DNA of 64,000 nucleotides from Bog-473 sp963738135 (GTDB lineage: Bacteria; Actinomycetota; Acidimicrobiia; Acidimicrobiales; RAAP-2): the NCBI GenBank assembly GCA_963738135.1, contig CAVTVK010000001.1:1-64000 (forward strand), written 5' to 3'. Position numbers and translations under genes: made by a program. Under the pieces are notes generated by a model, which was given only the letters and a program-made list of their open reading frames with translations, did not search any database and was not told where the DNA came from. Positions 1 through 9,949 of this stretch are shown here, one piece after another (positions within the stretch are counted from its first letter, which is position 1; the number at the start of each line of letters is the position of its first letter).

Positions 1-1
1 T

Positions 2-517
2 GGAGTCACCAATCAGAAGAGGACGTGTTCGAAGGATGGTTGCGGTCGGGAGCTGTTCCGCGTGCACAACGCGACGGGCATCGATGCCGACGGCCGTGTC
101 GGCCCGTTGTGGACGTGCAAGGACCATCGGACCGAGCTATTCGATGAAACTGGGTGGCAGCCTTGTGCCACCGCTCGAATGGTGGCCCGACTGATCGAGT
201 CGATTCGCGACCGGTGCAAGGAGGGGCCCGCCGTCCGACGGCCTCTTCTCCCGGGTCGATCAGCTCGCAAACACGACAGCGAGCACTGCGCTCAGGGGAC
301 CCACGACGACTCGGGTCCATGGCGACGTATGGGTGTGAGCCACGGTTTCATCGAAGGAGAACGAAGCGTCCTGTGGGCTCACAGTGAAGCTCGGAACGTC
401 GATCGTGTGCCAGCCATCGGCCAACTGAACCTCAGAGACCAGGGCCTGGTCGATGGCCGCGAGCCACTCAATGCTCATGTCGGTCCTCCCAGCCAAGTCA
501 CGCTTTCCCCACTGTAG
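2..517 (+). CDS. Hypothetical protein, 5' end outside window
   Basis: An open frame enters from the left edge and stops at 515–517. Its first 80 or so residues look coding: a C-x4-C pair near the edge (CSKDGC) is followed about 25 residues later by WTCKDH, so a small zinc-binding module is possible, and then a charged helix (MVARLIESIRDR). The second half is rich in arginine and proline and lies antisense to another plausible small ORF at 260–478. The true stop may therefore be earlier, with a frameshift in between. I do not recognise the family. Confidence 0.4.
   Translation, partial: GVTNQKRTCSKDGCGRELFRVHNATGIDADGRVGPLWTCKDHRTELFDETGWQPCATARMVARLIESIRDRCKEGPAVRRPLLPGRSARKHDSEHCAQGTHDDSGPWRRMGVSHGFIEGERSVLWAHSEARNVDRVPAIGQLNLRDQGLVDGREPLNAHVGPPSQVTLSPL
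260..478 (-). CDS. Small hypothetical protein
   Basis: A frame of about 72 codons starting at the ATG of MSIEWLAAIDQAL. The first 45 residues have a balanced, protein-like composition (acidic, with aromatic residues such as GWHTIDVP). The tail is hydrophobic and may be read-through. It overlaps the partial gene on the opposite strand, so at most one of the two is probably genuine over the overlap. No family is recognised. Confidence 0.33.
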   Translation of the reverse strand: MSIEWLAAIDQALVSEVQLADGWHTIDVPSFTVSPQDASFSFDETVAHTHTSPWTRVVVGPLSAVLAVVFAS

Positions 518-727
518 GTCCAGAGATCATGCCCGTTTGCTCACTCATTGCGAGTCGGGATTGATCCATTCCATATGGCCCTCGAGCTGAATGGCCCTCG
601 CCAAGCCCCGCCTTGATCTGTCGGATGTCTCGGACGGCGACCCGGGCTCGGCCGGCCATTCCGCATGAAGCCCCCTCGGGGACGCCAACCCCTGTCTTGA
701 GCCCGGCGATCGAACTGGTTACCGTCC

Positions 728-1108
728 TTGACGTGCGCACCGGCCGCGTGTGCCCTTGTCCTTGTGGCGCTGTGCTTGTCCGGCGGGCTGCTCGAAGGAC
801 TCCCAGAGTGGCTCCAGCGCGTCGACGGGTTCGATCACCCGCCCCGCTGTGAGTGGAGCGTCACCTCGGTGAGCTCGACGAGTCAACTCTCGGACATGGT
901 GAAGTGGCAGCTGACGAACAAGACGGCGCAGCCTCAGCTCGTGACCTGCGAAGTTCTCGTGCTCACTGGCTCGACGCAACTCGGTGAACTCGGTCCCATG
1001 CATCTGGCAGTGGCCGCAGGTGCCACTGCGGAGCAGTTCAGCGAGGTCACCACCCTGGCAGGCAGTGGCGCCAGCGATACTGCGCAGGTCCTGTGCCAGA
1101 AGGGGTGA
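728..1108 (+). CDS. Secreted hypothetical protein
   Basis: A 126-residue frame from a TTG codon. Residues 1–20 form a hydrophobic segment (ALVLVALCLSGGLL) that could be a signal peptide or membrane anchor. The rest is Thr/Ser/Val-rich with three cysteines (CEW, TCEV, VLCQ), typical of a small beta-rich exported protein. Phrases such as WQLTNKTAQPQLVTCEVLV resemble an extracellular beta-sandwich. No family is recognised and the start is uncertain. Confidence 0.5.
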   Translation: MTCAPAACALVLVALCLSGGLLEGLPEWLQRVDGFDHPPRCEWSVTSVSSTSQLSDMVKWQLTNKTAQPQLVTCEVLVLTGSTQLGELGPMHLAVAAGATAEQFSEVTTLAGSGASDTAQVLCQKG

Positions 1109-1875
1109 GCGGGCCCTCGGTTGCCCTTCCGCGATCGGTGTTGTCGAGATCGGAGGTCCTCGAGAACCTGGCGTCGGGATGAACCGGATTTCCCAGCCGG
1201 GTGGCGCATTGACCGCGGGCCTCCACGACAGAGGATGCGGGCGGGCCCGACGATCGGGCTCTTACAGATCGCGATGAGGCGACGCCGCCGTTGCTCGGCG
1301 TAGATGTGAGGGCGCTGTGCCGGAGAGTCGTCGCCTCGGGTCTCCCTTCCAGCTCTTCGCCTGATGTCCGAGCCTGGCGCCAAGGCTTCACTGCGAAAGA
1401 CCAGGTCAACGTGCCCGTTGGATCGCAGCCCGGGTTGCAGGTCCCTCTCAACGGTGGCACGGCGTGTAACAATTTTGTGGCCCGTCGGGATGCCGCCATC
1501 CCCGAGGGAGGATTCGCCAAGTCCTTCCTCAGCGCGCTGTAGCGCGAAGCGACCCCGGTCCGCTACCTCGGGCCGGGGTCGTTTCGTAGTACTCGGCATG
1601 AAGTGCCATCGAATTGAACGCCCCGTCTCTGCCGGAAGTCTCGAGAAGTCAGACCGGCATGACGGCTTCTTGGCCTGGGGCCGCATGGGCCTTGACAGCA
1701 ATCGAACGAGTCGACGTTCGGCCGTCGGTCGGTGAAGGAAGAGCGCTCGAGGTTCAAGCTGGTCCTGCCGCGGTTGCACACGGTCCCAGTTGTGCCTCCT
1801 GCCCTACCGTTCCGGCCTCGATGAAACCGTGAAGAGCATCGGGAACGGGACCGCGGGTGATGACGGGGATGGGCT
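1109..1875. other. Mostly non-coding stretch with one weak sORF and a hairpin
   Basis: I see no convincing gene here. A short frame at 1291–1542 (+, 83 codons) has a plausible C-terminal half and stops eight bases before a strong terminator-like hairpin. It could be the tail of a decayed gene. The long reading frames on the minus strand are arginine-rich shadows. Confidence 0.4.
1550..1581 (+). terminator. Terminator-like hairpin
   Basis: Perfect 9-bp arms (cgaccccgg at 1550–1558, ccggggtcg at 1573–1581) enclose a 14-base loop and are followed by a short T-containing run (tttcgtagt). It sits just after the stop of the weak 83-codon frame. It would terminate rightward transcription and insulate the antiporter gene that follows. 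Confidence 0.5.
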
Positions 1876-3348
1876 GTGCGCGGCGATGATGGTCTGGTGG
1901 ATGTGGGCCTGCTGCTCTTGGCTGTCGGTGGCATCTTGGCCGTGAGCGTGGTGGTTGCGCTGGGTGCCGCCCGAATCGGTGTCCCCTTCTTGGTCGTCTT
2001 CTTGGGGCTGGGCATGCTCCTTGGGTCTGACGGGTTGGGCGGTATCCATTTCGACGATGTCGAGTTGGCGCGGACAGTCGGCATCGTCGGATTGGCCGCC
2101 ATCCTCTTCGAGGGTGGTTTGTCGTCGTCGTGGCGGCGGCTGCGAGAGGTGGTCGTTCCCGCGTCCTTGTTGAGCACGGTCGGAGTGGCCGCAACCGCTG
2201 GGCTCACCGGGCTCGCAGCCCATCTGCTCTTTCACCTGGCGTGGCTGCAGTCGATCCTGCTGGGTGCCGTTGTCTCGTCGACTGACGCCGCGGCGGTGTT
2301 CGCCACCTTGCGCGCAACGAGCATTCGCCGCCGTCTGGCTCGCGTGCTCGAGGCCGAGACCGGACTCAACGACCCGGTCGCAATCGCCCTGACCCTTGGG
2401 CTCATCTCATGGATCCAACATCCCCAATCCGGGCTTTCGGAGCTTGTCGTTGAACTGGTCCGTCAGCTTGGACTGGGCACGGTGATGGGGCTGGCCTTCG
2501 CCGCCGGGGCGGCGTGGCTGTTCGCCCGGCTCCCAGAATCCATAGGGGCGTTCGCCCCAGTCACCTCGGTCGCGGCCGCCGCCATTGCATTCGGCGCGAC
2601 CGACCTTGTCGGCGGCAGCGGCTTCGTTGCCGTCTACCTGGTTGGCCTCGCCGTCGGGAGCACCCCGTCGCGGTTCCGGCACCAGATCGTGACATTTCAC
2701 GAGGGGTTGGCGTTCCTGGCCCAAGTGGCTCTCTTCATTGTCTTTGGTCTGCTCGTTTTCCCTCACGAGCTGGGCGCCGTTGCTGGTCCAGCACTCGCTC
2801 TGACTGCATTGCTCATCGCGGTCGTCCGGCCGCTGGCCGTGTGGCTCTCCACCGCGCTGTGCCGTTTCACCCCGCGAGCGGATCCTGATCGGCTGGGCCG
2901 GGTTGCGCGGGGCCGCCCCCATCGTCTTGGCGACATTGGCACTCTCCGCCAAGATCGCCAAGGCGGACCTGATCTTCAATGCCGTCTTCTTCGTGGTCGT
3001 CGCCTCGACCCTGCTCCAAGGCACCACCCTCGAACTCCTCGCTCGGCGACTTCGCCTCGTCGATCCGAGACCCGCTTCCCGATCGAGTCCACTTGCAGTC
3101 GATGCCGCAGGCTCCCTCGAACTCGCTCACTTTGACGTGGCCGGCGATCATGCCATTGCTGGAGCGGCGGTCAGCGAGTCGGTCTCCCTCGACACGCCCT
3201 TGTCGCGGTCGTCACTCGTGGTGCCGAAACGATCCCGCCACGGGGCAGCACACGGATCCAACCGGGTGATCGGCTGCTGGTGCTCGTTCCTCGACCACAA
3301 CTCCCGGATCTCGAAGATGCGTTCATCCGGTGGCGTCAGCGAACCTGA
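1876..3348 (+). pseudogene. Cation/proton antiporter (NhaP2/CvrA type) with two frameshifts
   Basis: This is a CPA-family Na+(K+)/H+ antiporter, an inner-membrane exchanger for pH or ion homeostasis. The first frame (GTG at 1876, about 333 codons) gives some ten membrane segments. It includes the VSSTDAAAVFATL and AETGLNDPVAIAL motifs, whose aspartates form the ion site. Near 2874 the reading moves by one base into GWAGLRGAAPIVLA, the conserved late helix. Near 3195 it moves back to a TrkA-C-like tail (ALVAVVTRGAETIPPRGS, then PGDRLLVLVP) that stops at 3346–3348. Removing one base at the first site and adding one at the second restores a full-length family member. It is therefore either a recent pseudogene or a product of assembly indels. 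GTG at 1897 is an alternative start. Confidence 0.85.
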
Positions 3349-4092
3349 CCACGACGAGGGCACCTTCCGCCGGGACGCAAACCGGCCCCACCCCTTGGCG
3401 AAGAGGCAGGGCCGGTTGCTGGCGGGACCGGCGACTGGGATCACCTCGGCGGGCATAGGCATACGACGACCGCTGGGAGGAAAGAGCGCCGCCCCCCGCC
3501 GATACTTGCAGGATCTGAGCGACCTCTCAAGTGATCGTTTATTTGGCTCGAATCACCGCAGGAGCCTGTTCGTGGAAGGACGTCCCTGAACCTCAAGTTG
3601 AGGGTTACCTCATCGCTCTGCCTGCCCTTATGGCCCCACCTGAAGGTACGGCAATCGCCATTCCGGCCCGGACCGGCTCGTTCGGTTTCGGGGACTGGCG
3701 GTTCGGGAGCCGTCTGTCCGGTTGTGGTGCCAATACAAGAATCGCCCGTTCTCGCCATATCCGGGGGAAACGAGTCGCGTCGATTCGGCGAAGCGTCCTG
3801 ACATGAACGCAACGGCACATGTCGGATGCCGGTCCACCGATTCGTTGTCCATCCGTTGGCCGAGTTCGGTCCGGTCGGCTCTACTTCTCGAGCCCGGGCA
3901 GTGTCACCCTCGAAGGCGAGGGGTGGTGTTTTCTTTGGCGGCGCCGCCCCTCGTGTATCGCCGGCGTGGGGGCGGAGACTTGGGATCCTCGCAGTTCACA
4001 GTCACCGCCCCCAGCTCGGCCCACTTAGCGAGCAGAGTGCGTCTACTGGCCCGTGCATCGAATGTCCAAGCATGGCGATCACGTCGAGGCAG
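3349..4092. other. No gene seen
   Basis: About 740 bases with only arginine- and proline-rich shadow frames on both strands. It lies between the convergent antiporter and MFS genes. I see no tRNA, repeat or clear terminator. Confidence 0.5.
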
Positions 4093-5286
4093 TCAGTGCT
4101 CGCGGACCATTTTCTGGCCAGTCGATAAAGATGGCGTCGCAGATCCGTTCTCTGATCTTTGCCGGGAGATCGGGGCCGGGCGGAGCGCAAGGACGCCGCA
4201 GAGCAGGAAGATGGTGGCGGCAAGGCCGGCGTTCACCGAGAGTGCAGCGGGCAGTCCGACTGCGCCGGCCAGGCCGCCGACGACAGCGGGACCGGCAAGC
4301 ATGCCGCCATATCCACAGAAGGTGACCACGGCGAGAGCCGGGCCGGCCTGACCGACCCGCGACGCCTGCGAGAACACGTTGGGGACCACCGAGGACAATC
4401 CGAAGCCCAGAAGCGCCAGCCCGGCCAGGGCAGCGGGGGGCGAGTCCAAGATGACAGCCACGCCCCAACCGAGGGCGGCTGCGGCAGACGACGCACGGAC
4501 CAGCCGGCGCGGTCCCCAGCGTTCAGCCAGCCGGTCACCGCACAACCTGCCCAGCGTCATCGCCAGGGCGAAGCAAGTAAAGCCGACACCAGCCAAACCA
4601 GCGGAGGCTCCTAGCGAGCTGTGCAGGTAGACGGCACTCCAGTCGTTGGCCGCTCCTTCAGCCAGGAATGAGGCGAAGGCCATGACCGACAGGGCAACCA
4701 AGGCCCAGGACCAGCGGATCCGCTCAGTGTTGGCACCGCGTTCTGAGCGAGTGACCGGCCGGGTGGACGGGTCGAAGTGGCTGGTGGCGACGATCCCGGC
4801 CGCCAGCACCACAACGCTGACCGCAATCAGCTGTGTGCCGACGGGCACCTCTGCCCACGCGCATCCGGCGCCAATCGCCGCGCCCACAAGACCGCCGACG
4901 CTGTAGCTGGCATGAAACCCGGACATGACGCGCCGCCCGACCCGGTCTTGGACTGCAACGGCTTCAGTGTTCATACCGACGTCGATCACACCGACACAAC
5001 TCCCCCATACGAACAGCACACCGCACAGCTGCCAGACACTGCCAACCACCGCGACCATCGGCAGGACGACCGCCAGAGGAACGAAGGCGGTCTGCACGAG
5101 CCGCCGCGGCCGCACTCGTGTCAGCGCGGCCCCGGTGACCGGCATTGCGACCACCGCGCCCGCCGCGGGAGCTAAGAGCGCCAATCCGAGTTCTTGGGCG
5201 GACAGATGCAAGGGAGCCCTGATGGCGGGGATGCGAGTGGCCCAACTCGCCGACATGGCACCAAGCAAGAAGAACACCGCCACCAC
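4093..5286 (-). CDS. MFS permease, YbjJ/fucose-permease-like
   Basis: A major facilitator superfamily transporter of about 397 residues with twelve predicted membrane segments. The typical N-terminal feature is ATRIPAIRAPLHLS after TM1, and TM5 contains MSGFHASYSVGGLVGAAIG, which is characteristic of the YbjJ-like branch. I chose the GTG at 5286 because it lies just inside TM1 and has an AGGGTGG-like site about ten bases upstream. The longer frame beginning at 5427 would run backwards over the regulator gene. The gene follows a DeoR-type regulator on the same strand, and such pairs often control uptake of a sugar or polyol. The substrate cannot be read from the sequence. Confidence 0.85.
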   Translation of the reverse strand: MVAVFFLLGAMSASWATRIPAIRAPLHLSAQELGLALLAPAAGAVVAMPVTGAALTRVRPRRLVQTAFVPLAVVLPMVAVVGSVWQLCGVLFVWGSCVGVIDVGMNTEAVAVQDRVGRRVMSGFHASYSVGGLVGAAIGAGCAWAEVPVGTQLIAVSVVVLAAGIVATSHFDPSTRPVTRSERGANTERIRWSWALVALSVMAFASFLAEGAANDWSAVYLHSSLGASAGLAGVGFTCFALAMTLGRLCGDRLAERWGPRRLVRASSAAAALGWGVAVILDSPPAALAGLALLGFGLSSVVPNVFSQASRVGQAGPALAVVTFCGYGGMLAGPAVVGGLAGAVGLPAALSVNAGLAATIFLLCGVLALRPAPISRQRSENGSATPSLSTGQKMVREH

Positions 5287-5335
5287 CGGAGTCCGCCCAC
5301 CCTGCCGGCTGCCCGCCGCACCGAGCTGTGCCCCC

Positions 5336-6092
5336 TCAGGCAGGGAGGATCTCGACACCGCTCTCTCGTAACGCAGCAGCCGTCTCCGCGGGAACCGAAC
5401 GGTCAGTGACGAGCACGTCCAGTTCACTGGCGGCGCAGACCACCGCAGTCGCTGATCGGGCGAACTTGGTGCTGTCGGCCACCAGCACCGTCCGAGAGGC
5501 CGATGCTCGCATCGCCCGCTTTACCTCGGCATCCCCCAGATCGTGCGCCGTCACCAGGCCATCGGCGAGGCCGCAACAGCCCACTACCGCTGTGTCGAAG
5601 CGCAGCGTGCCGAGGCTTGTCGTGGCCAGCGGACCCACGAAAGAGCAATTCGCCGGATCGGACCTCGCCACCGGGCATCAACAGCCTCACCCCGTCGATC
5701 TGCGCCAGTACCGAAGCGGCGTGCAAGGACAGCGGCATCACGGTCACCCGCCGACCCCCTAGGGAACGCGCCACCTCCAATGCGGTGGTCCCGCTGTCGA
5801 GCACCACGGACTCGCCGTCAACGAGAAGATCGGCGGCCGCCCGCCCCATCCGGCGCTTCGCGTCGCCGGCCGCCATCGCGCGCACGGGGAAGGGCGGCTC
5901 TTCGGCGCGTAACAAGAGACTCACTGCTCCGCCCCGCACCTTCCGGGCCGCGCCGTGAGCAACCAGAGAGTCGAGATCCCGGCGGATCGTCATCTCCGCC
6001 GTCCCGAATCGGCGGGCCGCCTCGGGCACCTCTACCCGACCGGTGCCCTGTAACGACGCCAACAGGGCTGAACGCCGCTCGATCGCATCCAC
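5336..6092 (-). pseudogene. DeoR/GlpR-type transcriptional regulator, frameshifted
   Basis: The N-terminus has the DeoR winged helix-turn-helix (AARRFGTAEMTIRRDLDSL), followed by the sugar-phosphate-sensing domain (VVLDSGTTALEVARSL). At about 5641–5643, in a run of three A/T bases, the frame shifts. The next frame supplies the rest (GPLATTSLGTLRFDTAVVG, then VVLVADSTKF-like residues) and stops at 5336. Joining the frames gives a normal-length regulator of about 250 residues. It lies upstream of the MFS permease and probably controls it in response to a phosphorylated sugar. An extra T in a TTT run would explain the break, so a sequencing error is possible. Confidence 0.83.
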
Positions 6093-6342
6093 GTCCCGAA
6101 TCTACCACCACAGATGTGCGTCCGCACAATGTAAATGTTCGTTTACCTCGGCAAAGCGTCGGGGCGGACGACGGTGCATCCGAACCGCCCAGCCTCTCGT
6201 CGTTCGGGTCGTCGACCGGAGCGGTCAGCCACGGCGAACCCGGTCGGAAGACGACGCGTCGTGAAACTCCGCCGAGCGAGCTGAGCGTCGGATTGGTGCG
6301 GGGTGTTCCACTGCCGGCACGTGAGGGCACGGTTCACGCTTC

Positions 6343-6975
6343 TCAATCTGGGCGCATCCGTATCACTCGGACTGCCTCGGTCGCGGCGACAACCGCGACG
6401 CAGAGGGCGGTAACCCGATCCGCCCACCACCACCCGAGGAGTTGCTCGGCCAACAGTCCCAGAAGGGCCAGTACCCCCAGAGCGGCCCCGATGGCGCTCA
6501 AAGTCCCGTCGCCCATCAAAGCGTGACTGCCGAGCAGTCTTCCCGTTCGATACTTCGCCCATCCGAGCGGAGCGAGCACAACGGCGGAGGCCGCCGCTGA
6601 AATCATTGCGAAGAGAGAGTGCTCGGGCACCGAGTGCGAGAGAAGGTCGTTGATTGCTGCAATCGTCAAGGTGATTGCCACGACTCCCAGCGCGGTGGCG
6701 ACGATGACTGAAGCTCGAGCCTCCGCCTGGATGCCCCTTTTCGGATCACGTCGTTCTACTCCGAAGCGCCAGATGAGCCCGATCGAACCCGCCACATCCG
6801 CGAGGACGTTGAGCCCCAAACCTAAGACGCCAAGACTTCCTGCCAGCAGTCCTGCGGTTATCGCGGATGCACCAGCAATGAGACCCCACCCGACCGAGAA
6901 GAGGGAGAGCGCCAAAGCTCTCTCCAAGATCTGGTCCCTCGTCGGGTCTACGTCATCGTCAAGGGCACCCATCAA
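6343..6975 (-). CDS. Cation-efflux (CDF)-like membrane protein, short form
   Basis: A 210-residue protein with five or six membrane helices. It resembles the transmembrane half of cation diffusion facilitators but lacks the usual cytoplasmic C-terminal domain, since classical CDFs are about 300 residues. Helix 2 has LNVLADVAGS and helix 5 has SHALMGDGTLS, positions that carry the metal-binding N/D and H-x4-D residues. An acidic N-terminus (DDDVDPTRDQ) precedes TM1. It may export Zn2+ or Mn2+, but the altered spacing makes the substrate uncertain. It is transcribed away from the cyclase gene to its right. Confidence 0.75.
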   Translation of the reverse strand: MMGALDDDVDPTRDQILERALALSLFSVGWGLIAGASAITAGLLAGSLGVLGLGLNVLADVAGSIGLIWRFGVERRDPKRGIQAEARASVIVATALGVVAITLTIAAINDLLSHSVPEHSLFAMISAAASAVVLAPLGWAKYRTGRLLGSHALMGDGTLSAIGAALGVLALLGLLAEQLLGWWWADRVTALCVAVVAATEAVRVIRMRPD

Positions 6976-7517
6976 GTGACCCTATTTCAGACTCTGTGAC
7001 AGTCCAGGGACGCAGCTCAGTTGCGCTGCACGCATTTCATCAAATGGACCACGGGCGACGTCTCCAGCGGCGTGAACGTCGAAGTCGACCGGTGTCGATC
7101 AGATCGCGGCCGGCGTGTACCCACCCGAGACCTTGAGACTGCTCGTCGCTAGTCAAAAGCGGAATCGCCTCTTTCCCAGAGTGAGCAAGAGTGCATCTCC
7201 GCAGCCTGTCGTGACCGCAGAAATGCTCGTAGACCTTCGAGTCTGCAATCCCTATTACGATTCCATTCAGACCGATGGCTCTCCTCGGCGGGAGTCGGAG
7301 GGGGTCCTGTGCGCATCGCAAATGGTCACGATTCGGCACCCACGGTGATGCACAGCCGATGGTTGTCCTTGCAGCAGAAATGCCGGCGTCAAGGCCACGA
7401 CGTGGTTCTTAGGCCTACCACCCAACCTCGTCAAGTTCCCGAGCCGTGCGGGTTTGACGTGAGAAGGTCGTTGGTGATTGATCGAATCGCTGCCGCTCCG
7501 GTCAGACTGTTCATCTC
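6976..7517. other. Intergenic, no gene seen
   Basis: About 540 bases between divergent genes. It must hold the promoters of the CDF-like gene and the hydrolase–cyclase gene. Frames of 70–99 codons exist on both strands, but none has a convincing composition or ribosome site. Confidence 0.45.
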
Positions 7518-8852
7518 ATGAGCCGCCCAGATACGAGTTACGTCTCCGTCGGGGATGCTGATGTTGCCTATCAAGTCTTCGGAGAAGGACCTTCCGACCT
7601 TCTCTTCTTCAATGGACTCGGCAGTCACATCGAGATGGCGTGGGACGACCCCGTCATTGCGAGATTCCTGCAACGACTCGCGTCCCTGCGTCGCGTGATC
7701 TTCTTTGATCGACGAGGCACTGGCGCATCGGATGGGGTGCCAACGAGTGCTATCCCGACGTGGGAGGAGTGGACCGAAGACATCGAAGCCGTTCTCAACG
7801 CGGTCGGATCCGAACGGACTTCCATTCTTACGACTGTCGACGGTGGCCCCATAGCGATCCTCTATGCGGCAGCACATCCCGAGCGAGTCGACTCCTTGGT
7901 GTTGTTCAATACCACTGCCCGCTATCTGGTCGCCGACGACTATCCGATCGGGTTCACACCTGAGGCGCTCGACTTGATGATTGAGTTCCTTCGGACTCAC
8001 TGGGGTACGTCAGAGTTCCTCGAGCTGGCGAGCTCATCCAGGCCGGATGACCCGGGCCGTCGCGATGCTCTCGCCCGGCTCTTCCGTTCGTCTGTGACCC
8101 CGAGAAGCGCTGCCGCACAATACGACTATCTGCTTCGAAACCTCGATGTTCGTCCGATGCTCCAGCTCATCCGTGTACCCACCCTGGTCTTGAGCGCCGA
8201 CAATCCCAGTTTTTTGCCCATCGCCCACGGGCGCTACGTCGCCGAGCACATAGAGGGCTCGAAGTTCGTCGAACTGCCGGGTCATGACATGTTGATCTAT
8301 AGCCAGGAAGACACGGTGTTCGCGGAAGTGTCCGAGTTCCTGACGGGGTCGAGGCCAGCAACCGAGATCGACCGCGTGCTGGTCTCTGTGCTCTTCACTG
8401 ACATCGTGGGGTCAACCGAACGCGCCGCGTCGCTCGGGGACCAGCGATGGCGGTCCCTGTTGGACCGGCATGATCACGCTGTCCGCGAACAGCTACGGGT
8501 CTTTCGAGGCCGGGAGATCAATACAACCGGCGACGGGTTCGTCGCTTCCTTCGATGGGCCCGCTCGAGCCATCCGGTGCGCTGAGGCAATCATCGACGCC
8601 AACAGAGCTTTCGGTATTGATGTCCGGATGGGTCTTCACACTGGTGAATGCGAGGTCAGGGGCGACGATTTGGGCGGCCTCACTGTTCACATTGCCGGAC
8701 GAATCGGGTCCATGGCCGCAAGCAGCGAAGTGCTCGTGTCCGGCACGGTCAAAGAATTGGTCATTGGGTCAGGCATCGATTTCAGCGAGCGAGGCGAGCA
8801 CGTTCTCAAAGGTGTACCGGGGAGCTGGAAGCTCTACGCGGTATCGGGTTGA
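7518..8852 (+). CDS. Alpha/beta-hydrolase fused to class III adenylate/guanylate cyclase
   Basis: A 444-residue two-domain protein. Residues 10–275 are an alpha/beta-hydrolase fold: oxyanion region FFNGLGSH near 30–37, strand VIFFDRRGTGASDG at 60–73, late His in LPGHDML near 256. Relatives carry S-E-G-G-P at the nucleophile elbow, but here residues 107–111 read VDGGP, so the catalytic serine is replaced by valine. Residues 287–440 are a class III cyclase domain. It has both metal aspartates (VLFTDIVGST, Asp295; NTTGDGF, Asp339) and the RMGLHTGE segment. The family is known from actinobacteria such as M. tuberculosis Rv1900c and makes cAMP or cGMP. The hydrolase half is probably a sensor rather than an enzyme. 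Confidence 0.9.
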   Translation: MSRPDTSYVSVGDADVAYQVFGEGPSDLLFFNGLGSHIEMAWDDPVIARFLQRLASLRRVIFFDRRGTGASDGVPTSAIPTWEEWTEDIEAVLNAVGSERTSILTTVDGGPIAILYAAAHPERVDSLVLFNTTARYLVADDYPIGFTPEALDLMIEFLRTHWGTSEFLELASSSRPDDPGRRDALARLFRSSVTPRSAAAQYDYLLRNLDVRPMLQLIRVPTLVLSADNPSFLPIAHGRYVAEHIEGSKFVELPGHDMLIYSQEDTVFAEVSEFLTGSRPATEIDRVLVSVLFTDIVGSTERAASLGDQRWRSLLDRHDHAVREQLRVFRGREINTTGDGFVASFDGPARAIRCAEAIIDANRAFGIDVRMGLHTGECEVRGDDLGGLTVHIAGRIGSMAASSEVLVSGTVKELVIGSGIDFSERGEHVLKGVPGSWKLYAVSG

Positions 8853-8970
8853 ATCGGCACCGTCACGGTGCAACAAAGTCGCCGGAACCAGCTACTCGCC
8901 AACGCTCGAACTCGACGGATCGCGGGAAAGAATCAGACGCGCGCCCGAGGGAGAGGCGATGTGACTGCCT

Positions 8971-9032
8971 CTGACCTGGACTTACATGGTCGGGCTGCCG
9001 GGATTTGAACTCGGGACCCCTTGACCCCCAGT
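8971..9032 (-). other. 3' half of tRNA-Pro plus 3' flank (attachment-site remnant)
   Basis: Positions 8991–9032 match the 3' half of the complete tRNA-Pro at 23,816–23,857 in 40 of 42 bases, from the anticodon loop to the acceptor end. The 13 bases of flank ctgacctggactt (8971–8983) also recur beside the intact gene (23,798–23,810). Beyond the anticodon loop the similarity stops. This is what remains when an integrase crosses over in a tRNA anticodon loop. Confidence 0.8.
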
Positions 9033-9268
9033 GCGGTTTCTCGCAGTGGCGGCCTGTGTAGTGGAGTGGCGTCCTAGCTGCCCACGTCACCTATCGCCCA
9101 CCCTCCTGTCGCTGCTCGAGGCGTCCAGTGTCCGCCCATTATCCCGAGTCGGGTTGCAGAGATGGTTGCACTCACGCAACTGCTCTCCCCCGCCTCATCT
9201 CCCGCCGCTGGCGCTCCGTGCGTCCCACACCAGAGGCAACCGAGCTCCGGGTCGTCCAGTTCGTGGAC

Positions 9269-9454
9269 CTACGCCCGTTTGGCCGGCAACTGCTTCTCGG
9301 GATCGCTTGAACATCCTGAACAGAGCAGGATCGCGCCGTTGTGCACCATCCAGCCGCCGAACTCGTCGCTCGTTACGTTTTCGCACTCACGACCACAAAG
9401 CGAGCATCTGCCGTTCGCAGACTCGTGCTGCGTCACGAGATCCATGGTGCCCAC
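9269..9454 (-). CDS. Small zinc-ribbon-like hypothetical protein
   Basis: A 61-residue frame with two cysteine pairs, CSLCGREC near residues 17–24 and CSGCSS near 46–51, spaced like a small zinc ribbon. Between them is SDEFGGWMVHNGAILL. Small proteins of this type are common on integrative elements. It is the first gene inside the left island, 240 bases from the tRNA remnant. The cysteine pattern is visible; the function is unknown. Confidence 0.5.
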   Translation of the reverse strand: MGTMDLVTQHESANGRCSLCGRECENVTSDEFGGWMVHNGAILLCSGCSSDPEKQLPAKRA

Positions 9455-9718
9455 GTCTGGTCGCCGGTGAATAGAGGGATGCTCGAAGGGTGCCGAACAT
9501 CACGCGATCGACGACGCTGGGGCGCAACTATCACGCGTGAGGCGCTCAGCCACTTCCCAGACGCCATCCATGCTGGCCGCGCACGCCAAGCGGATTAGGG
9601 GGTGAGAGGCTGCTGCCCGCTTGTTGCACAGCCTGTTCTCAGATGCAACGATGCCGCCCAACTCGGGTCGCCATGGGTTCATCTCCTTGCGTGTGCTCCG
9701 AGTGTTGGGGGTGAGAGT

Positions 9719-9748
9719 GGCCCCGCCCCTTCCGCGTGGGGCGGGGCC
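9719..9748. terminator. Strong GC hairpin
   Basis: An 11-bp perfect stem (ggccccgcccc at 9719–9729, ggggcggggcc at 9738–9748) encloses an 8-base loop. No T-run follows on the plus strand. It could end transcription of the leftward genes or be a folded non-coding signal. Confidence 0.4.
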
Positions 9749-9840
9749 AACTCGCCTCGATCACGGCACCGGGACCGCGGCGCAAGATCATGCCGATCGG
9801 CCCGGTTCTCATTTGTCCGCACACGAGGCAAGCTGAATAC

Positions 9841-9904
9841 GCCACCGGAGCGAGATGGCCCATCGTGAGGGGTGATCAGGCGGCAAAGGTGGCCGGTTCG
9901 ATCC
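9841..9904. repeat. Diverged repeat, copy A
   Basis: About 64 bases starting gccaccggagcg resemble 18,921–18,984 (gccaccggagcg...gatcaggcgg...ggtggccg), roughly three bases in four identical. Both copies are in the left island and in no clear gene. They may be relics of a duplicated gene or of two related elements. Confidence 0.45.
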
Positions 9905-9949
9905 TGTCCCAGAAACTTCCCCCAGGGGTCGAACCGTGGGTGACCTGTA

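Noticed and set aside
4093..5427. Long start for the MFS permease at 5,427
   Set aside because: The first 47 residues would be read over the end of the DeoR gene and are Arg-rich. A GTG at 5,286 with a ribosome site begins just before TM1.
9841..9930. A ggttcgatcc stretch considered as a tRNA T-arm
   Set aside because: The arms do not pair and there is no acceptor or anticodon stem around it.
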